From: Bisbaumannia pacifica
GTDB taxonomy: Bacteria; Pseudomonadota; Gammaproteobacteria; Pseudomonadales; Halomonadaceae
DNA: 42,181 bases
NCBI RefSeq assembly: GCF_007989625.1
Contig: NZ_BJUK01000031.1
Coordinates: forward strand, 1-42,181
Direction: 5' to 3'
Each line of letters opens with the position of its first letter. The first letter of the stretch is position 1. Positions 35,915-42,181 of this stretch are shown piece by piece. The position numbers and the translations under genes were made by a program. Under the pieces are notes generated by a model, which had not been told where the DNA came from, ran no database searches, and worked only from the letters and a program-made list of their open reading frames with translations.

Positions 35915-38900
35915 ATGAACCGAGGTCTCCATCAGCCCGGCGAATTCCGCGATAACTGCGGCTTCGGCCTGATCGCCCATATGGAAGGCGAGGCCAGCCA
36001 TGACCTGCTCAAGACCGCCATCGAGTCGCTGACCTGCATGACTCACCGCGGCGGCATCGCCGCCGACGGCAAGACCGGCGACGGCTGCGGCCTGCTGCTC
36101 AAGATGCCCGAGGGCTTTATGCGCGAAGTGGCCCGGGAGACCCTGGGGGTCGACCTGGGCAGCCGCTTCGCCGTGGGCACCATCTTCCTGCCCGACGACG
36201 ACGATCGCGAGGCCCATGCTCGCCAGGTGCTGGACGCCGAGCTCGAGGCCCGCGGCCTCACCGTGCACGGTTGGCGCGAGGTGCCCACCGATCCCGGCGT
36301 CTGCGGCCCCATGGCCCTGGAGTGCCTGCCGCGGATTCGTCAGGTCTTCGTCGAGGCCGCCGACGAACGCCTCGATGCTCAGCTGGCGGTAGACCTCTTC
36401 ATGGCGCGGCGTCGCGCCGAGGAGGCCCTGCGCGACGAGGAGGAGTTTTACGTCTGCTCCCTCTCCGCCAAGGTGGTCTCCTACAAGGGCCTGATGATGC
36501 CGGTGGACCTGCCCACCTTCTATCGCGACCTGGGCGATCCGCGCCTGACCACGTCGATCTGCGTCTTCCACCAGCGCTTCTCGACCAACACCGCGCCGCG
36601 CTGGCCGCTGGCCCAGCCGTTCCGCTTCCTGGCCCATAACGGTGAGATCAACACCATCGAGGCCAACCGTGGCTGGGCCAACTCGCGTAAAGAAAACTTC
36701 GTCTCGCCGCTGCTGCCGGAGATCGCCGAGCTCGACGAGATCGTCAATACCGTAGGCTCCGATTCCTCCAGCATGGACAACATGCTGGAGGTGCTGATGA
36801 CCGGTGGCATGGACATCTACAGCGCCATCCGCATGATGGTGCCGCCGGCCTGGCAGAACGTGGAGACCATGGACGGCGCCCTGCGCGCCTTCTACGAGTA
36901 CAACTCCATGCATATGGAGCCCTGGGACGGTCCCGCCGGCATGGTGATGACCGATGGCCGCAACGCCGTCTGCATGCTCGATCGCAACGGCCTGCGTCCG
37001 GCCCGCTGGGTGATCACCAAGAATGGCTATATCACCCTGGCCTCCGAGATCGGCACCTACGACTACGCCCCCGAGGAGGTGGTCGCCAAGGGCCGCGTCG
37101 GGCCGGGGCAGGTACTGGGCATCGACACCGAGACCGGCCAGGTGCTGCACACCGCCGACGTGGACGAGCGCCTCAAGTCCGCCTATCCCTACAAGCGTTG
37201 GCTCAAGGAGCGTGCCCACTACCTGGAATCCGCCCTCACCGAGCTGGCCCGCTTCCAGCCCCTGGAGGCCGAGGCGCTCAATGTCTGGCAGAAGATGTTC
37301 CAGGTCAGCTTCGAGGAGCGTGATCAGGTGCTGCGCCCGCTGGCCGAGAGCGGCCAGGAGGCGGTGGGCTCCATGGGTGACGACACCCCCATGGCGGTGC
37401 TGTCACGGCAGAACCGCCTGCTCAGCGACTACTTCCGCCAGAAGTTTGCTCAGGTCACCAACCCGCCCATCGATCCGCTGCGGGAAGCGATCGTGATGTC
37501 CCTGGAGACCTGCATCGGCGCCGAGCTCAATGTCTTCGAGGCGACCCCGGATCATGCCCATCGCATCATCCTGACCACGCCGATCCTCTCGCCGCGCAAG
37601 TTCACCGCGTTGGTCAGTCACGAGGATCCGGCCTTCGCCAGCCACACCCTCACGCTCGGCTATGATCCCGAGCAGCAGGGCCTCAAGCAGGCGCTGCTGG
37701 CGCTCTGCCAGCAGGCCGAGGAGGCGGCGCGCAGCGGCAAGGTGATCCTGGTGCTCTCCGATGCCGACCTGCCCAAGGGCGAGCTGCCGATCCATGCCGC
37801 CCTGGCGGTGGGCGCCGTGCACCATCACCTGGGCAAGCTGGCGCTGCGCCCGCGGGTCAACCTGGTGGTGGAGACCGGCTATGCCCGGGATGCTCATCAG
37901 ATGGCGGTGCTCTTCGGCGTCGGCGCCACCGCGGTCTATCCGTGGCTGGCCTATCAGGTGATGGCCGATATGCACCGCTCCGGTGAGCTGGTCGGCAACC
38001 CGGCGGACGCCCGGGAGAACTACCGCAAGGGCATGCAGAAGGGGCTCTACAAGATCCTCTCCAAGATGGGCATCTCGACGCTGGCCTCCTACCGCGGCTC
38101 CATGCTCTTCGAGGCGGTGGGCCTCGACGAGGAGGTGATGGCGCTGTGCTTCCCGGGCATGGCCTCGCGCATCCAGGGCACCGGCTTCGCCGAGCTGCAG
38201 CTGCAGCAGGAACTGCTGGCCCGGGACGCCTGGATTCCCCGCAAGGGCATCTCCCAGGGCGGCCTGGTCAAATACGTGCATGGCAAGGAGTACCACGCCT
38301 ACAACCCGGACGTGGTCAAGACTCTGCAAGAGGCGGTGCAGCAGGGCGACTACCAGAAGTGGAAGAAATTCGCCCGGCTGGTCAACGAGCGGCCGGTGGC
38401 CACCATCCGCGACCTGCTCAGGCTCAAGCCCGCCGCCAAGCCGTTGCCCCTGGAGGAGGTGGAGCCGGTGGAAGCGCTGATTCCCCGCTTCGACAGCGCC
38501 GGCATGTCCCTCGGCGCCCTGTCGCCGGAGGCCCACGAGGCCCTGGCCCAGGCCATGAACGAGTCCGGCGGTCGCTCCAACTCCGGTGAGGGCGGCGAGG
38601 ACCCGGCCCGCTACGGCACCATCCGCTCCTCGAAGATCAAGCAGATCGCCTCCGGGCGCTTCGGCGTCACCCCGGCCTACCTGGTCAATGCCGAGGTGCT
38701 GCAGATCAAGGTGGCCCAGGGCGCCAAGCCCGGCGAGGGCGGCCAGTTGCCCGGCGGCAAGGTCAACGAGCTGATCGCCCGGCTGCGCTATTCGGTGCCC
38801 GGCGTGACCCTGATCTCGCCGCCGCCGCACCACGATATCTACTCCATCGAGGACCTGGCGCAGCTGATCTTCGACCTCAAGCAGGTCAACCCGGACGCCC

Positions 38901-40366
38901 AGGTCTCGGTGAAGCTGGTCTCCGAGCCAGGCATCGGCACCATCGCTACCGGGGTGGCCAAGGCCTACGCCGACCTGATCACCGTCTCCGGCTATGACGG
39001 CGGCACCGCGGCCAGCCCCATCACCTCCATCAAGCACGCCGGCTCGCCCTGGGAGCTGGGCCTGCCGGAGGTGCACCAGGCGCTGCGCATCAACGGCCTG
39101 CGCGACAAGATTCGCCTGCAGACCGACGGCGGCCTGAAGACCGGCCTCGACGTGGTCAAGGCGGCGATCCTCGGCGCCGAGAGCTTCGGCTTCGGCACCG
39201 CGCCCATGGTGGCGCTGGGCTGCAAGTACCTGCGTATCTGCCACCTCAACAACTGCGCCACCGGCGTCGCCACCCAGCACCAGTACCTGCGCGACGAGCA
39301 CTTCCGCGGCACCGTGGACATGGTCAAGCATTACTTCCGCTTTATCGCCGAGGAGGTGCGCGAGCTGATGGCCCTGCTGGGCGTGCGCCGGCTCACCGAC
39401 CTGATCGGTCGCACCGACCTGCTGGAGGTGCTGGAGGGCGAGACCGCCTCCCAGCGCAAGCTGGACCTGGCGCCGCTGCTGGCCAACGACTTCGTGCCGG
39501 CGGAGGCCCCCCAGTTCTGCGCCGTGGAGCGCAACGTGCCCCACGATCCGGGCGCCAAGAATCAGGAGGTGCTGGCGGCCCTGCAGCAGGCCATCGCCGA
39601 GAAGTCCGGCGGCGAGTTCCGCTTCGCCATCACCAACTGCGATCGCTCGGTGCCGGCGGCGGCCTCCGGGGCCATCGCCAAGCGCTACGGCGAGGCGGGC
39701 CTGGAGGAGGCCCCCATCAAGGTGCGCTTCGAGGGTGTGGCGGGCCAGAGCTTCGGGGTGTGGAACGCCCGTGGCCTCAACCTCTACCTGGAGGGTGACG
39801 CCAACGACTACGTCGGCAAGGGCATGAACGGCGGGCAGATCGTTATCGTGCCGCCCCGGGCCAGCCGCTTCGAGAGCCACCAGACGGCGATCATCGGCAA
39901 TACCTGCCTGTATGGCGCCACCGGCGGCAAGCTGTTCGCCGCCGGTACCGCCGGCGAGCGCTTCGCGGTACGCAATTCCGGGGCCCATGCGGTGATCGAG
40001 GGCGCCGGCGACCACTGCTGCGAATACATGACCGGTGGCCTGGTGGCTGTGCTCGGCGAGACCGGCGTCAACTTCGGCGCGGGCATGACCGGCGGCTTCG
40101 CCTACGTGCTCGACGAGGATCGCACCTTCGTCGACAAGTACAACCACGAGCTGGTGGAGATCCACCGGGTCAATACCGAGGCCATGGAGGCCTATCGGCG
40201 TCATCTGCGGGAGATCATCGAGGAGTACGTGGCCGAGACCGGCTCCGAGCGCGGCAAGGCCATTCTCGAGGACTTCAGCGACTTCGTCCGTCACTTCTGG
40301 CTGGTGAAGCCCAAGGCCGCGAGCCTGGGCAGCCTGCTCGCCGAATCCCGGCGTCGGCCGGAATAA
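35915..40366 (+). CDS. gltB: Glutamate synthase (NADPH) large subunit
   Basis: The alpha subunit makes glutamate from glutamine and 2-oxoglutarate. The 1483-residue precursor begins [18 protein letters not shown]; cleavage before Cys15 exposes the N-terminal nucleophile of the class II glutaminase. A central domain and the FMN domain follow ([20 protein letters not shown]-type [10 protein letters not shown]), with the 3Fe-4S cysteines at 1103, 1109 and 1114 ([12 protein letters not shown]) and the Gly-rich beta-helix domain at the C-terminus ([21 protein letters not shown]). The frame can start at TTG 35900, but ATG 35915 has GAGGGA seven bases upstream and fits the family. Confidence 0.97.
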   Translation: MNRGLHQPGEFRDNCGFGLIAHMEGEASHDLLKTAIESLTCMTHRGGIAADGKTGDGCGLLLKMPEGFMREVARETLGVDLGSRFAVGTIFLPDDDDREAHARQVLDAELEARGLTVHGWREVPTDPGVCGPMALECLPRIRQVFVEAADERLDAQLAVDLFMARRRAEEALRDEEEFYVCSLSAKVVSYKGLMMPVDLPTFYRDLGDPRLTTSICVFHQRFSTNTAPRWPLAQPFRFLAHNGEINTIEANRGWANSRKENFVSPLLPEIAELDEIVNTVGSDSSSMDNMLEVLMTGGMDIYSAIRMMVPPAWQNVETMDGALRAFYEYNSMHMEPWDGPAGMVMTDGRNAVCMLDRNGLRPARWVITKNGYITLASEIGTYDYAPEEVVAKGRVGPGQVLGIDTETGQVLHTADVDERLKSAYPYKRWLKERAHYLESALTELARFQPLEAEALNVWQKMFQVSFEERDQVLRPLAESGQEAVGSMGDDTPMAVLSRQNRLLSDYFRQKFAQVTNPPIDPLREAIVMSLETCIGAELNVFEATPDHAHRIILTTPILSPRKFTALVSHEDPAFASHTLTLGYDPEQQGLKQALLALCQQAEEAARSGKVILVLSDADLPKGELPIHAALAVGAVHHHLGKLALRPRVNLVVETGYARDAHQMAVLFGVGATAVYPWLAYQVMADMHRSGELVGNPADARENYRKGMQKGLYKILSKMGISTLASYRGSMLFEAVGLDEEVMALCFPGMASRIQGTGFAELQLQQELLARDAWIPRKGISQGGLVKYVHGKEYHAYNPDVVKTLQEAVQQGDYQKWKKFARLVNERPVATIRDLLRLKPAAKPLPLEEVEPVEALIPRFDSAGMSLGALSPEAHEALAQAMNESGGRSNSGEGGEDPARYGTIRSSKIKQIASGRFGVTPAYLVNAEVLQIKVAQGAKPGEGGQLPGGKVNELIARLRYSVPGVTLISPPPHHDIYSIEDLAQLIFDLKQVNPDAQVSVKLVSEPGIGTIATGVAKAYADLITVSGYDGGTAASPITSIKHAGSPWELGLPEVHQALRINGLRDKIRLQTDGGLKTGLDVVKAAILGAESFGFGTAPMVALGCKYLRICHLNNCATGVATQHQYLRDEHFRGTVDMVKHYFRFIAEEVRELMALLGVRRLTDLIGRTDLLEVLEGETASQRKLDLAPLLANDFVPAEAPQFCAVERNVPHDPGAKNQEVLAALQQAIAEKSGGEFRFAITNCDRSVPAAASGAIAKRYGEAGLEEAPIKVRFEGVAGQSFGVWNARGLNLYLEGDANDYVGKGMNGGQIVIVPPRASRFESHQTAIIGNTCLYGATGGKLFAAGTAGERFAVRNSGAHAVIEGAGDHCCEYMTGGLVAVLGETGVNFGAGMTGGFAYVLDEDRTFVDKYNHELVEIHRVNTEAMEAYRRHLREIIEEYVAETGSERGKAILEDFSDFVRHFWLVKPKAASLGSLLAESRRRPE

Positions 40367-40383
40367 GCGGCCGGAATCAGTGA

Positions 40384-41874
<1,491 letters not shown>

Positions 41875-41902
41875 GCCGCTCGACTGGCTAGATAGTGGAG
41901 CG

Positions 41903-42064
41903 GGGCTGGCTAGCGAAGCGACGTCGCCAGGGCGCTGACGAGAAGCGAGCGACTAGCGGGGATCGACAGGGATGTCGATCTAGGGTCGGCGAGAGGGACC
42001 TCGGTCCGGCCCGACGCGTCAGTCGCGAGCGCAGCGTCGGGGTTTCGTCCTGGAGAGGAGCGAG
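41903..42064 (-). repeat. Dispersed intergenic repeat, family 1, copy 2
   Basis: Reverse complement of 5740-5902 at about 96% identity. This copy retains the intact palindrome GATCGACAGGGATGTCGATC (41961-41980; 7-base arms), which in copy 1 is broken by an extra A. It begins 28 bases after gltD. No gene is present in 41875-42181. Confidence 0.8.
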
Positions 42065-42143
42065 TCAGCCAGCGTCGCTTCCACGGCCACTCGGGCTGCG
42101 AGGTTTGGGGGTGCTGGCCGACCGCTAATGCCATCTGTTGCCG

Positions 42144-42181
42144 GAGGCCCGGGGCTACCCTGAGGGCAGGCACTTCGCAAA
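42144..42181 (-). repeat. Terminal repeat, inverted partner of 1-38
   Basis: The last 38 bases are an inverted, about 85% identical copy of the first 38. Between it and the family 1 repeat (42065-42143) I see nothing else. Confidence 0.6.

Noticed and set aside
37403-40294. 963-codon open frame antisense to gltB
   Set aside because: Shadow of the high-GC coding strand; no ribosome-binding site or known motif, while gltB is fully supported.

Overview
The window looks like a chromosomal segment of a high-GC, halophilic gammaproteobacterium close to Halomonas (inferred from proteins and gene order, not from a search). The core order resembles Pseudomonas/Halomonas: ubiD-fre, hemB-ppk, ubiE-ubiJ-ubiB-hisE-tatABC, argS-SPOR-hslVU, priA/rpmE, ponA divergent from pilMNOPQ-aroK-aroB, then gltBD. 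Almost every gene is housekeeping; the unusual material lies in leaders, gene junctions and repeats.

Layout. 1-3.3 kb (+): end of an upstream transcript, then an overlapping ubiD / flavin reductase / folM operon and a 40-residue membrane peptide. 3.3-5.7 kb (+): a dispersed repeat, a promoter, two successive small ORFs rich in Trp/Tyr/Phe codons with an attenuator-like hairpin pair between them, a DAHP synthase, and a small membrane protein. 5.7-9.2 kb (-): hemB then ppk. 9.4-10.1 kb (+): elbB, facing a strong bidirectional terminator. 10.2-20.4 kb (-): argS, an FtsN-like SPOR protein, hslV-hslU, a DUF971 protein, then ubiE-ubiJ-ubiB-hisE-tatA-tatB-tatC. 20.5-23.8 kb (-): yaeQ and priA, with a tandem minisatellite on each side of yaeQ. 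23.9-25.7 kb (+): rpmE and a short malic enzyme. 25.8-28.3 kb (-): penicillin-binding protein 1A. 28.6-35.5 kb (+): type IV pilus pilMNOPQ with aroK and aroB. 35.9-41.9 kb (+): glutamate synthase gltB-gltD.

How the genes fit together: ubiD, fre, ubiE, ubiJ and ubiB serve ubiquinone synthesis; DAHP synthase, aroK and aroB serve the shikimate pathway; hemB makes porphobilinogen; tatABC exports folded proteins; pilMNOP form the inner-membrane alignment complex for the PilQ secretin; gltBD assimilate ammonia.

The most interesting signals are: (1) a tandem, aromatic-codon-rich leader-peptide region before DAHP synthase, with mutually exclusive hairpins and a second leader whose stop overlaps the enzyme's start codon; (2) three exact-period (92 bp) duplications of the pilN/pilO junction, giving three consecutive 31-residue mini-ORFs, each with a perfect Shine-Dalgarno and each overlapping the next by ATGA; (3) two dispersed intergenic repeat families, each present in two inverted copies, plus an inverted repeat joining the two ends of the window, which suggests a contig bounded by repeats; (4) minisatellites of 61 and 63 bp around yaeQ, the first of which appears to supply the -35 box of argS. 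No CRISPR array, rRNA, tRNA, transposase or prophage gene was seen.
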